64,000 nucleotides of DNA, from the NCBI GenBank assembly GCA_932294295.1, contig OW028579.1:10290370-10354369 (forward strand). The letters run 5' to 3'. The DNA comes from Alitta virens (lineage: Eukaryota > Annelida > Polychaeta > Phyllodocida > Nereididae). The notes under the pieces are model-generated. The model worked only from the letters and a program-made list of their open reading frames with translations. It did not search any database and was not told the DNA's origin. Below, piece after piece: positions 30,300 to 40,192 of this stretch (positions within the stretch are counted from its first letter, which is position 1; each line of letters begins with the position of its first letter). The position numbers were made by a program, and so were the translations under genes.

Positions 30300-32932
30300 G
30301 TGAACAACAAACCAAAAAAGGTGTGAACAACAAACCAAAAAAAGGTGTGAACAACAAACCAAAAAAAGGTGCCAACAACAAACCAAAAAAAGGTGTGAAA
30401 AAAAGGTGTGAACAACAAACCAAAAAAAGGTGTGAACAACAAACCAAAAAAGGTGTGAACAACAAACCAAAAAAAGGTGTGAACAACAAACCAAAAAAAG
30501 GTGTGAACAACAAACCAAAAAAGGTGTGAACAACAAACCAAACAAGGTGTGAACAACAAACCAAAAAAAGGTGTGAACAACAAACCAAAAAAAGGTGTGA
30601 ACAACAAACCAAAAAAAGGTGTGAACAACAAACCAAAAAAAGGTGTGAACAACAAACCAAAAAAGGTGTGAACAACAAACCGAAAAAAGGTGTGAACAAC
30701 AAACCAAAAAAGGTGTGAACAAAAGGTGTGAACAACAAACCAAAAAAAGGTGTGAACAACAAACCAAAAAAAGGTGTGAACAACAAACCAAAAAAGGTGT
30801 GAACAACAAACCCAAAAAAGGTGTGAACAACAAACCAAAAAAAGGTGTGAACAACAAACCAAAAAAGGTGTGAACAAAAGGTGTGAACAACAAACCCAAA
30901 AAAGGTGTGAACAACAAACCCAAAAAAGGTGTGAACAACAAACCCAAAAAAGGTGTGAACAACAAACCCAAAAAAGATGTGAACAACAAACCCAAAAAAG
31001 GTGTGAACAACAAACCAAAAAAAGGTGTGAACAACAAACCAAAAAAAGGTGTGAACAACAAACCAAAAAAGGTGTGAACAACAAACCAAAAAAAGGTGTG
31101 AACAACAAACCAAAAAAAGGTGTGAACAACAAACCAAAAAAGGTGTGAACAACAAACCAAAAAAAGGTGTGAACAACAAACCAAAAAAAGGTGCGAACAA
31201 CAAACCAAAAAAAGGTGCGAACAACAAACCAAAAAAAGGTGTGAACAACAAACCAAAAAAAGGTGTGAACAACAAACCAAAAAAAGGTGTGAACAACAAA
31301 CCAAAAAAAGGTGTGAACAACAAACCAAAAAAGGTGTGAACAACAAACCAAAAAAAGGTGTGAACAACAAACCAAAAAAAGGTGTGAACAACAAACCCAA
31401 AAAAGGTGTGAACAACAAACCCAAAAAAGGTGTGAACAACAAACCCAAAAAAGTGTGAACAACAAACCAAAAAAAGGTGTGAACAACAAACCAAAAAAGG
31501 TGTAAACAACAAACCAAAAAAAGGTGTGAACAACAAACCAAAAAAAAGGTGTAAACAACAAACCAAAAAAAGGTGTGAACAACAAACCCAAAAAAGGTGT
31601 GAACAACAAACCCAAAAAAGGTGTGAACAACAAACCAAAAAAAGGTGTGAACAACAAACCCAAAAAAGGTGTGAACAACAAACCAAAAAAAGGTGTGAAC
31701 AACAAACCAAAAAAAGGTGTGAACAACAAACTAAAAAAAGGTGTGAACAACAAACCAAAAAAAGGTGTGAACAACAAACCAAAAAAAGGTGTGAACAACA
31801 AACCAAAAAAAGGTGTGAACAACAAACCAAAAAAAGGTGTTAACAACAAACCCAAAAAAGGTGTGAACAACAAACCAAAAAAAGGTGTGAACAACAAACC
31901 AAAAAAAGGTGTGAACAACAAACCGAAAAAAGGTGTGAACAACAAACCAAAAAAAGGTGTTAACAACAAACCCAAAAAAGGTGTGAACAACAAACCAAAA
32001 AAAGGTGTGAACAACAAACCAAAAAAAGGTGTGAACAACAAACCCAAAAAAGGTGTGAACAACAAACCAAAAAAAGGTGTGAAAAACAAATCAAAAAAAG
32101 ATGTGAACAACAAACCAAAAAAAGGTGTGAACAACAAACCAAAAAAGGTGTGAACAACAAACCAAAAAAGGTGTGAACAACAAACCCAAAAAAGGTGTGA
32201 AAAACAAAACAAAAAAAGATGTGAACAACAAACCAAAAAAAGGTGTGAACAACAAACCAAAAAAGGTGTGAACAACAAACCAAAAAAGGTGTGAACAACA
32301 AACCCAAAAAAGGTGTGAACAACAAACCAAAAAAAGGTGTGAACAACAAACCAAAAAAGGTGTGAACAACAAACCAAGAAAGGTGTGAACAACAAACCAA
32401 AAAAGGTGTGAACAACAAACCAAAAAAAAGGTGTGAACAACAAACCAAAAAAAGGTGTGAACAACAAACCAAAAAAAGGTGTGAACAACAAACCAAAAAA
32501 GGTGTGAACAACAAACCAAAAAAAGGTGTGAACAACAAACCAAAAAAAGGTGTGAACAACAAACCAAAAAAGGTGTCAACAAAAGGTGTGAACAACAAAC
32601 CAAAAAAAGGTGTGAACAACAAACCAAAAAAAGGTGTGAACAACAAACCAAAAAAAGGTGTGAACAACAAACCAAAAAAAGGTGTGAACAACAAACCAAA
32701 AAAAGGTGTGAACAACAAACCAAAAAAAGGTGTGAACAACAAACCAAAAAAAGGTGTGAACAACAAACCAAAAAAGGTGTGAACAACAAACCGAAAAAAG
32801 GTGTGAACAACAAACCAAAAAAGGTGTGAACAACAAACCAAAAAAAGGTGTGAACAACAAACCAAAAAAAGGTGTGAACAACAAACCGAAAAAAGGTGTG
32901 AACAACAAACCAAAAAAAGGTGTGAACAACAA
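30300..32932 (+). repeat. 2,633-bp segment duplication, copy 1
   Basis: Variant order recurs at +2,633 bp: the CCAAACAAGG unit at 30,537 and 33,170, short unit at 30,870 and 33,503, paired GGTGCGAAC units near 31,193 and 33,826, the AAAACAAAACAAAA variant near 32,200 and 34,833, and the AACCAAGAAAGG variant near 32,373 and 35,006. Borders are approximate. Confidence 0.75.
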
Positions 32933-35565
32933 ACCCAAAAAAGGTGTGAACAACAAACCAAAAAAAGGTGTGAACAACAAACCAAAAAATGGTGCCAACA
33001 ACAAACCAAAAAAAGGTGTGAACAACAAACCAAAAAAAGGTGTGAACAACAAACCAAAAAAAGGTGTGAACAACAAACCAAAAAAGGTGTGAACAACAAA
33101 CCAAAAAAAGGTGTGAACAACAAACCAAAAAAAGGTGTGAACAACAAACCAAAAAAGGTGTGAACAACAAACCAAACAAGGTGTGAACAACAAACCAAAA
33201 AAAGGTGTGAACAACAAACCAAAAAAAGGTGTGAACAACAAACCAAAAAAAGGTGTGAACAACAAACCAAAAAAAGGTGTGAACAACAAACCAAAAAAGG
33301 TGTGAACAACAAACCGAAAAAAGGTGTGAACAACAAACCAAAAAAGGTGTGAACAAAAGGTGTGAACAACAAACCAAAAAAAGGTGTGAACAACAAACCA
33401 AAAAAAGGTGTGAACAACAAACCAAAAAAGGTGTGAACAACAACCCAAAAAAGGTGTGAACAACAAACCAAAAAAAGGTGTGAACAACAAACCAAAAAAG
33501 GTGTGAACAAAAGGTGTGAACAACAAACCCAAAAAAGGTGTGAACAACAAACCCAAAAAAGGTGTGAACAACAAACCCAAAAAAGGTGTGAACAACAAAC
33601 CCAAAAAAGGTGTGAACAACAAACCCAAAAAAGGTGTGAACAACAAACCAAAAAAAGGTGTGAACAACAAACCAAAAAAAGGTGTGAACAACAAACCAAA
33701 AAAGGTGTGAACAACAAACCAAAAAAAGGTGTGAACAACAAACCAAAAAAAGGTGTGAACAACAAACCAAAAAAGGTGTGAACAACAAACCAAAAAAAGG
33801 TGTGAACAACAAACCAAAAAAAGGTGCGAACAACAAACCAAAAAAAGGTGCGAACAACAAACCAAAAAAAGGTGTGAACAACAAACCAAAAAAAGGTGTG
33901 AACAACAAACCAAAAAAAGGTGTGAACAACAAACCAAAAAAAGGTGTGAACAACAAACCAAAAAAGGTGTGAACAACAAACCAAAAAAAGGTGTGAACAA
34001 CAAACCAAAAAAAGGTGTGAACAACAAACCCAAAAAAGGTGTGAACAACAAACCCAAAAAAGGTGTGAACAACAAACCCAAAAAAGGTGTGAACAACAAA
34101 CCAAAAAAAGGTGTGAACAACAAACCAAAAAAAGGTGTGAACAACAAACCAAAAAAAGGTGTAAACAACAAACCAAAAAAAGGTGTGAACAACAAACCAA
34201 AAAAAGGTGTGAACAACAAACCCAAAAAAGGTGTGAACAACAAACCAAAAAAGGTGTGAACAACAAACCAAAAAAAGGTGTGAACAACAAACCAAAAAAA
34301 GGTGTGAACAACAAACCAAAAAAAGGTGTGAACAACAAACCAAAAAAAGGTGTGAACAACAAACCAAAAAAAGGTGTGAACAACAAACCAAAAAAAGGTG
34401 TGAACAACAAACCAAAAAAAGGTGTGAACAACAAACCAAAAAAAGGTGTGAACAACAAACCAAAAAAAGGTGTTAACAACAAACCCAAAAAAGGTGTGAA
34501 CAACAAACCAAAAAAAGGTGTGAACAACAAACCAAAAAAAGGTGTGAACAACAAACCGAAAAAAGGTGTGAACAACAAACCAAAAAAAGGTGTTAACAAC
34601 AAACCCAAAAAAGGTGTGAACAACAAACCAAAAAAAGGTGTGAACAACAAACCAAAAAAAGGTGTGAACAACAAACCCAAAAAAGGTGTGAACAACAAAC
34701 CAAAAAAAGGTGTGAAAAACAAATCAAAAAAAGATGTGAACAACAAACCAAAAAAAGGTGTGAACAACAAACCAAAAAAGGTGTGAACAACAAACCAAAA
34801 AAGGTGTGAACAACAAACCCAAAAAAGGTGTGAAAAACAAAACAAAAAAAGATGTGAACAACAAACCAAAAAAAGGTGTGAACAACAAACCAAAAAAGGT
34901 GTGAACAACAAACCAAAAAAGGTGTGAACAACAAACCCAAAAAAGGTGTGAACAACAAACCAAAAAAAGGTGTGAACAACAAACCAAAAAAGGTGTGAAC
35001 AACAAACCAAGAAAGGTGTGAACAACAAACCAAAAAAGGTGTGAACAACAAACCAAAAAAAGGTGTGAACAACAAACCAAAAAAAGGTGTGAACAACAAA
35101 CCAAAAAAAGGTGTGAACAACAAACCAAAAAAGGTGTGAACAACAAACCAAAAAAAGGTGTGAACAACAAACCAAAAAAAGGTGTGAACAACAAACCAAA
35201 AAAGGTGTCAACAAAAGGTGTGAACAACAAACCAAAAAAGGTGTGAACAACAAACCAAAAAAAGGTGTGAACAACAAACCAAAAAAAGGTGTGAACAACA
35301 AACCAAAAAAAGGTGTGAACAACAAACCAAAAAAAGGTGTGAACAACAAACCAAAAAAAGGTGTGAACAACAAACCAAAAAAAGATGTGAACAACAAACC
35401 AAAAAAAGGTGTGAACAAACCAAAAAAGGTGTGAACAACAAACCAAAAAAGGTGTGAACAACAAACCCAAAAAAGGTGTGAAAAACAAAACAAAAAAAGG
35501 TGTGAACAACAAACCAAAAAAAGGTGTGAACAACAAACCAAAAAAGGTGTGAACAACAAACCCAA
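32933..35565 (+). repeat. 2,633-bp segment duplication, copy 2
   Basis: Adjacent second copy, reaching almost to the end of the array. It carries the same unusual AAAAACAAA and AAAGATGTG units as copy 1, which are not seen in the left two thirds of the array, so this right-hand domain has its own variant set. Confidence 0.72.
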
Positions 35566-35655
35566 AAAAGGTGTGAACAACAAACCAAAAAAAGGTGTGA
35601 ACAACAAACCAAAAAAAGGTGTGAACAACAAACCAAAAAAAGGTGTGAACAACAA

Positions 35656-35669
35656 ACCCAGTACTTTAG
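35656..35669. other. Junction between minisatellite and 5S-like array
   Basis: The last minisatellite unit reads ...AACAAACCC and continues directly as AGTACTTTAG, which is the 3' end of a 5S-like unit (intact units of the j class read AATACCCAGTACTTTAG). The shared ACCC at 35,656-35,659 is a 4-bp microhomology. Everything of that first 5S-like unit upstream of its last ten or so bases is missing. Confidence 0.85.
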
Positions 35670-38151
35670 TTTTCCTAATTGATTTCTGCCATTTCTCAGA
35701 CTTTTTAGGTGTAGACTTGATGTTGTCAGAATGGGCTTTTCAGCTATGGCCCTTCAAGGTTGGGTACACCGGTTCTTGTCCGATCACTGAGTTAAGCAAT
35801 GTTGGGCCTGGTTAGTACTTGGATGGGTGACTGCCTTGGAATACCAGGTACTTTAGTTTTTCCTAATTGATTTCTGCCATTTCTCAGCCTATTTAAGTGT
35901 AGACTAGCTGTGTTCAGAGAGAGGCTATAAACTACGGCCCTTCAAGGTTGGGTACACCGGTTCATGTCCGATCACTGAGTTAAGCAATGTTGGGCCTGGT
36001 TAGTACTTGGATGGGTGACTGGCTGGTAATACCCGGTACTTTAGTTTTTCCTAATGGATTTCTGCCATTTCTCCGACTTTTTAAAGTGTAGATTAGATGT
36101 CTTCAGAGTGGGCTTTCAGCTACAGCCCTTCAAGGTTGGTTACACCGGTTCTCCTCTGATCACTGAATTAAGCAAAGTTGGGCCTGGTTAGTACTTGGAT
36201 GGGTGACCGCCTGGTAATTCCAGATTCTCTAGTTTTTCCTAATTGATTTCTGCATTTCTCAGACTTTTCAGGTGTAGACTAGCTGTTGTCAGAGTGGGCT
36301 TTTCAGCTACGGCCCTTCAAGGTTGGGTAGACCGGTTCATGTCCGATCACTGAGTTAAGCAACGTTGGGCCTGGTTAGAACTTGGATGGGTGACCTATTG
36401 TAATACTTTTTTTTCTTACTGATTTCTGGCATTTCTCAGATTTTTTAAGTGTAGACTAGATGTTGTCAGAATGGGCTTTTCAGCTATGGCCCTTCAAGGT
36501 TGGGTACACCAGTTCATGTCCGATCACTGAGTTAAGCAACGTTGGGCATGGTTAGTACTTGGATGGGTGACTGGCTGGTAATACCTAGTACTTTAGTTTT
36601 CCTAATTGATTTCTGCCATTTCTCAGATTTTTAAAGTGTAGACTAGCTGTGGTCAGTGTGAGGCTATCAGCTACGGCCCTTCAAGGTTGGGTACACCAGT
36701 TCATGTCCGATCACTAAGTTAAGCAACATTGGGCCTGGTTAGTACTTGGATGGGTGACTGGCTGGTAATACCCGGTACTTTAGTTTTCCTAATTGATTTC
36801 TGCCATTTCTCAGACTATTTAAGTGTAGGCTAGCTGTGGTCAGAGTGAGGCTATCAGCTACGGCCCTTCAAGGTTAGGTAAACCAGTTCATGTCCGATCA
36901 CTGAGTTAAGCAACGTTGGGCCTGGTTAGTACTTGGATGGGTGACTGGCTGGTAATACCCGGTACTTTAGTTTTTCCTAATGGATTTCTGCCATTTCTCA
37001 ACCTATTTAAGTGTAGACTAGCTGTGGTCAGAGAGAGGCTATTAGCTACGGCCCTTCAAGGTTGGGTACACCAGTTCATGTCCGATCACTGAGTTAAGCA
37101 ACGTTGGGCCTGGTTAGTATTTGGATGGGTGACTGGCTGGTAATACCCAGTACTTTAGTTTTCCTAATTGATTTCTGCCATTTCTCAGACTTTTTAGGTT
37201 TAGACTAGCTGTTGTCAGAGTGGGCTTTACAGCTACGGCCCTTCAAGGTTGGGTTCACCGGTTCTTGTCCGATCACTGAGTTAAGCAACGTTGGGCCTGG
37301 TTAGAACTTGGATGGGTGACCTCCTGGTAATACTAGTTTTTTCTTACTGATTTCTGGCATTTCTCAGATTTTTTAAGTGTAGACTTGATGTTGTCAGAGT
37401 GGGCTTTACAGCTATGGCCCTTCAACGTTGGGTACACCGGTTCTTGTCCGATCACTGAGTTAAGCAATGTTGGGCCTGGTTAGTACTTGGATGGGTGACT
37501 GCCTTGGAATACCAGGTACTTTAGTTTTTCCTAATTGATTTCTGCCATTTCTCAGCCTATTTAAGTGTAGACTAGCTGTGGTCAGAGAGAGGCTATAAGC
37601 TACTGCCCTTCAAGGTTGGGTACACCGGTTCATGTCCGATCACTGAGTTAAGCAACGTTGGGCATGGTTAGTACTTGGATGGGTGACTGGCTGGTAATAC
37701 CCGGTACTTTAGTTTTTCCTAATGGATTTCTGCCATTTCTCAACCTATTTAAGTGTAGACTAGCTGTGGTCAGAGAGAGGCTATTAGCTACGGCCCTTCA
37801 AGGTTGGGTACACCAGTTCATGTCCGATCACTGAGTTAAGCAACGTTGGGCCTGGTTAGTATTTGTATGGGTGACTGGCTGGTAATACACAGTACTTTAG
37901 TTTTCCTAATTGATTTCTGCCATTTCTCAGACTTTTTAGGTTTAGACTAGCTGTTGTCAGAGTGGGCTTTACAGCTACGGCCCTTCAAGGTTGGGTACAC
38001 CGGTTCTTGTCAGATCACTGAGTTAAGCAACGTTGGGCCTGGTTAGAACTTGGATGGGTGACCCCCTGGTAATACTAGTTTTTTCTTACTGATTTCTGGC
38101 ATTTCTCAGATTTTTTAAGTGTAGACTTGATGTTGTCAGAGTGGGCTTTTC

Positions 38152-38268
38152 AGCTATGGCCCTTCAAGGTTGGGTACACCGGTTCTTGTCCGATCACTGA
38201 GTTAAGCAATGTTGGGCCTGGTTAGAACTTGGATGGGTGACTGCCTTGGAATACCAGGTACTTTAGTT
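38152..38268 (+). rRNA. 5S rRNA-like unit, class a
   Basis: One of the fullest units: helix-II region GGTTGGGTACACCGG, loop C region CCGATCACTGAG, box A with CAATGTTGGG, and a near-canonical 3' arm CCTTGGAATACCAGG then TACTTTAG. It differs from functional animal 5S by CTATGGCCC at the 5' end and by the lost G in the terminal stem. Other class a units begin near 35,742, 37,410, 40,193, 42,234, 44,640 and 47,432. Whether it is transcribed cannot be told from sequence. Confidence 0.6.
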
Positions 38269-38339
38269 TTTCCTAATTGATTTCTGCCATTTCTCAGCCT
38301 ATTTAAGTGTAGACTAGCTGTGGTCAGAGAGAGGCTATA

Positions 38340-38456
38340 AGCTACGGCCCTTCAAGGTTGGGTACACCGGTTCATGTCCGATCACTGAGTTAAGCAATGT
38401 TGGGCCTGGTTAGTACTTGGATGGCTGACTGGCTGGTAATACCCGGTACTTTAGTT
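38340..38456 (+). rRNA. 5S rRNA-like unit, class b
   Basis: Marked by GAGGCTATAAGCTACGG at the 5' border and CTGGCTGGTAATACCCGG at the 3' arm. This particular copy has G-to-C in box C (GATGGCTGAC). Sister units start near 35,930, 37,598, 40,381, 42,422, 44,828 and 47,620; the 47,620 copy lacks about eight bases of the ACACCGG segment. Confidence 0.6.
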
Positions 38457-38527
38457 TTTCCTAATGGATTTCTGCCATTTCTCCGACTTTTTAAAGTGTA
38501 GATTAGATGTCTTCAGAGTGGGCTTTC

Positions 38528-38644
38528 AGCTACAGCCCTTCAAGGTTGGTTACACCGGTTCTCCTCTGATCACTGAATTAAGCAAAGTTGGGCCTGGTTA
38601 GTACTTGGATGGGTGACCGCCTGGTAATACCAGATTCTCTAGTT
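38528..38644 (+). rRNA. 5S rRNA-like unit, class c
   Basis: The most divergent full-length class: CTACAGCCC at the start, GGTTGGTTACACC, TCTCCTCTGATCACTG, box A AATTAAGCAAAGTTGGG, but it alone keeps the canonical ACCGCCTGG of box C. It ends CCAGATTCTCTAG. Sister units start near 36,118, 40,569, 42,610, 45,016 and 47,800. Confidence 0.58.
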
Positions 38645-38714
38645 TTTCCTAATTGATTTCTGCATTTCTCAGACTTTTCAGGTGTAGACTAGCTGTTGTC
38701 AGAGTGGGCTTTTC

Positions 38715-38820
38715 AGCTACGGCCCTTCAAGGTTGGGTAGACAGGTTCATGTCCGATCACTGAGTTAAGCAACGTTGGGCCTGGTTAGAACTTGGATGGG
38801 TGACCTATTGTAATACTTTT
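38715..38820 (+). rRNA. 5S rRNA-like unit, class d (3'-shortened, followed by T8)
   Basis: Box C is followed by CTATTGTAATAC and then eight T (38,817-38,824), so the last part of the 3' arm and the terminal stem are deleted. GTAGAC replaces GTACAC in the helix II region. A run of four or more T terminates Pol III, so this class would end sharply if transcribed. Related units start near 36,305, 40,756, 42,797, 45,203, 46,129 and 48,361; the 47,987 unit has a class d 5' half joined to a class e 3' half. Confidence 0.55.
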
Positions 38821-38891
38821 TTTTCTTACTGATTTCTGGCATTTCTCAGATTTTTTAAGTGTAGACTAGATGTTGTCAGAATGGGCTTTTC

Positions 38892-39008
38892 AGCTATGGC
38901 CCTTCAAGATTGGGTACACCAGTTCATGTCCGATCACTGAGTTAAGCAACGTTGGGCATGGTTAGTACTTGGATGGGTGACTGGCTGGTAATACCTAGTA
39001 CTTTAGTT
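38892..39008 (+). rRNA. 5S rRNA-like unit, class e
   Basis: Carries GGGCATGGTTAG in place of GGGCCTGGTTAG next to box A, CCAGTTCATGTCC in the loop region and CCTAGTACTTTAG at the 3' end. Sister units near 36,482, 40,933, 42,974, 45,381, 46,307 and 48,539; the later ones keep GGGCCTGG. Confidence 0.57.
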
Positions 39009-39078
39009 TTCCTAATTGATTTCTGCCATTTCTCAGATTTTTTAAGTGTAGACTAGCTGTGGTCAGTGTGAGGCTATC

Positions 39079-39195
39079 AGCTACGGCCCTTCAAGGTTGG
39101 GTACACCAGTTCATGTCCGATCACTAAGTTAAGCAACATTGGGCCTGGTTAGTACTTGGATGGGTGACTGGCTGGTAATACCCGGTACTTTAGTT
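39079..39195 (+). rRNA. 5S rRNA-like unit, class f
   Basis: Distinguished by CACTAAGTTAAGCAACATTG around box A and by GTGTGAGGCTATCAG in the preceding spacer. Sister units start near 36,669, 41,120, 43,161, 43,899, 45,568, 45,942 and 48,174; the last two have CTGCGG at the 5' end. Confidence 0.57.
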
Positions 39196-39265
39196 TTCCT
39201 AATTGATTTCTGCCATTTCTCAGACTATTTAAGTGTAGACTAGCTGTGGTCAGAGTGAGGCTATC

Positions 39266-39382
39266 AGCTACGGCCCTTCAAGGTTAGGTACACCAGTTCA
39301 TGTCCGATCACTGAGTTAAGCAACGTTGAGCCTGGTTAGTACTTGGATGGGTGACTGGCTGGTAATACCCGGTATTTTAGTT
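39266..39382 (+). rRNA. 5S rRNA-like unit, class g
   Basis: Marked by GGTTAGGTACACCAG and GTTGAGCCTGG; this copy also has GGTATTTTAG at its 3' end. Sister units near 36,856, 41,307, 43,348, and related forms near 44,086 and 45,755. Confidence 0.57.
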
Positions 39383-39452
39383 TTCCTAATTGATTTCTGC
39401 CATTTCTCAGATTTTTTAAGTGTAGACTAGCTGTGGTCAGTGTGAGGCTATC

Positions 39453-39568
39453 AGCTACGGCCCTTCAGGGTTGGGTACACCAGTTCATGTCCGTCACTAA
39501 GTTAAGCAACATTGGGCCTGGTTAGTACTTGGATGGGTGACTGGCTGGTAATACCTAGTACTTTAGTT
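39453..39568 (+). rRNA. 5S rRNA-like unit, class h (1-bp deletion in loop C)
   Basis: GTCCGTCACTAAG has lost one A relative to GTCCGATCACTAAG in the loop next to helix III; two of the three members also have CTTCAGGGTTGGG. Sister units near 41,494 and 43,535 only, so this class is private to the 2,041-bp higher-order repeat. Confidence 0.57.
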
Positions 39569-39638
39569 TTCCTAATTGATTTCTGCCATTTCTCAGACTA
39601 TTTAAGTGTAGACTAGCTGTGGTCAGAGTGAGGCTATC

Positions 39639-39755
39639 AGCTACGGCCCTTCAAGGTTAGGTACACCAGTTCATGTCCGATCACTGAGTTAAGCAACGTT
39701 GGGCCTGCTTAGTACTTGGATGGGTGACTGGCTGGTAATACCCGGTACTTTAGTT
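39639..39755 (+). rRNA. 5S rRNA-like unit, class i
   Basis: Close to class g but with GGGCCTGCTTAGTACTTGG. Exact sister near 41,680; the unit in register in the third higher-order copy (43,721) has been replaced by a different type. Confidence 0.57.
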
Positions 39756-39826
39756 TTTCCTAATGGATTTCTGCCATTTCTCAACCTATTTAAGTGTAGA
39801 CTAGCTGTGGTCAGAGAGAGGCTATT

Positions 39827-39943
39827 AGCTACGGCCCTTCAATGTTGGGTACATCAGTTCATGTCCGATCACTGAGTTAAGCAACGTTGGGCCTGGTTAG
39901 TATTTGGATGGGTGACTGGCTGGTAATACCCAGTACTTTAGTT
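39827..39943 (+). rRNA. 5S rRNA-like unit, class j
   Basis: Recognised by GGCTATTAGCTACGG and TTAGTATTTGGATGGG, ending ACCCAGTACTTTAG. This is the class whose 3' tail is fused to the minisatellite at 35,660. Sister units near 37,044, 37,786, 41,868, 44,274 and 47,066. Confidence 0.57.
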
Positions 39944-40013
39944 TTCCTAATTGATTTCTGCCATTTCTCAGACTTTTTAGGTTTAGACTAGCTGTTGTCA
40001 GAGTGGGCTTTAC

Positions 40014-40121
40014 AGCTACGGCCCTTCAAGGTTGGGTACACCGGTTCTTGTCAGATCACTGAGTTAAGCAACGTTGGGCCTGGTTAGAACTTGGATGGGT
40101 GACCCCCTGGTAATACTAGTT
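40014..40121 (+). rRNA. 5S rRNA-like unit, class k (3'-shortened, followed by T6)
   Basis: CTTGTCAGATCACTG in loop C and a 3' arm reduced to CTGGTAATACTAG followed by TTTTTTC, about eight bases shorter than full-length units. Sister units near 37,231, 37,973, 42,055, 44,461 and 47,253. Confidence 0.56.
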
Positions 40122-40192
40122 TTTTCTTACTGATTTCTGGCATTTCTCAGATTTTTTAAGTGTAGACTTGATGTTGTCAGAGTGGGCTTTTC

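Larger units (their letters stand above)
1..35659 (+). repeat. 24-bp minisatellite (satellite) array, ~1,500 units
   Basis: Continuous head-to-tail array. The unit reads GGTGTGAACAAC, then AAACC or AAACCC, then A6 or A7, giving 23- or 24-bp units; a 13-bp short unit (GGTGTGAACAAAA) recurs, for example near 106, 654, 1,678, 2,226, 2,798, 3,844 and 5,845. Point variants of the core recur: GGTGCCAAC, GGTGCGAAC, GGTGTTAAC, GGCGTGAAC, plus ACACACC and AAACTC versions of the tail. The plus strand is about 60% A with only two T per unit, so strand asymmetry is extreme. The array enters from the left edge of the window and ends at the junction with the 5S-like array. No unique DNA or transposon interrupts it. 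Long open frames on both strands arise because the 24-nt unit is a multiple of three and lacks stops in all three minus frames and in two plus frames; unit-length changes of one base shift the plus frames freely, which argues against coding. Confidence 0.97.
38152..40192 (+). repeat. 2,041-bp higher-order repeat, copy 1 (11 units a-k)
   Basis: Eleven successive 5S-like units of distinct variant classes recur in the same order, every one displaced by exactly 2,041 bp, in the next copy. Only a handful of substitutions separate the copies, for example GATGGCTGAC here against GATGGGTGAC in copy 2, and GGTATTTTAG against GGTACTTTAG. The high identity between copies and the lower identity between neighbouring units is the signature of a higher-order repeat made by unequal exchange. 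Confidence 0.9.

Noticed and set aside
1..35659. Telomeric repeat or CRISPR array
   Set aside because: The unit does not resemble any TTAGGG-type telomere motif, and there are no variable spacers between repeats.
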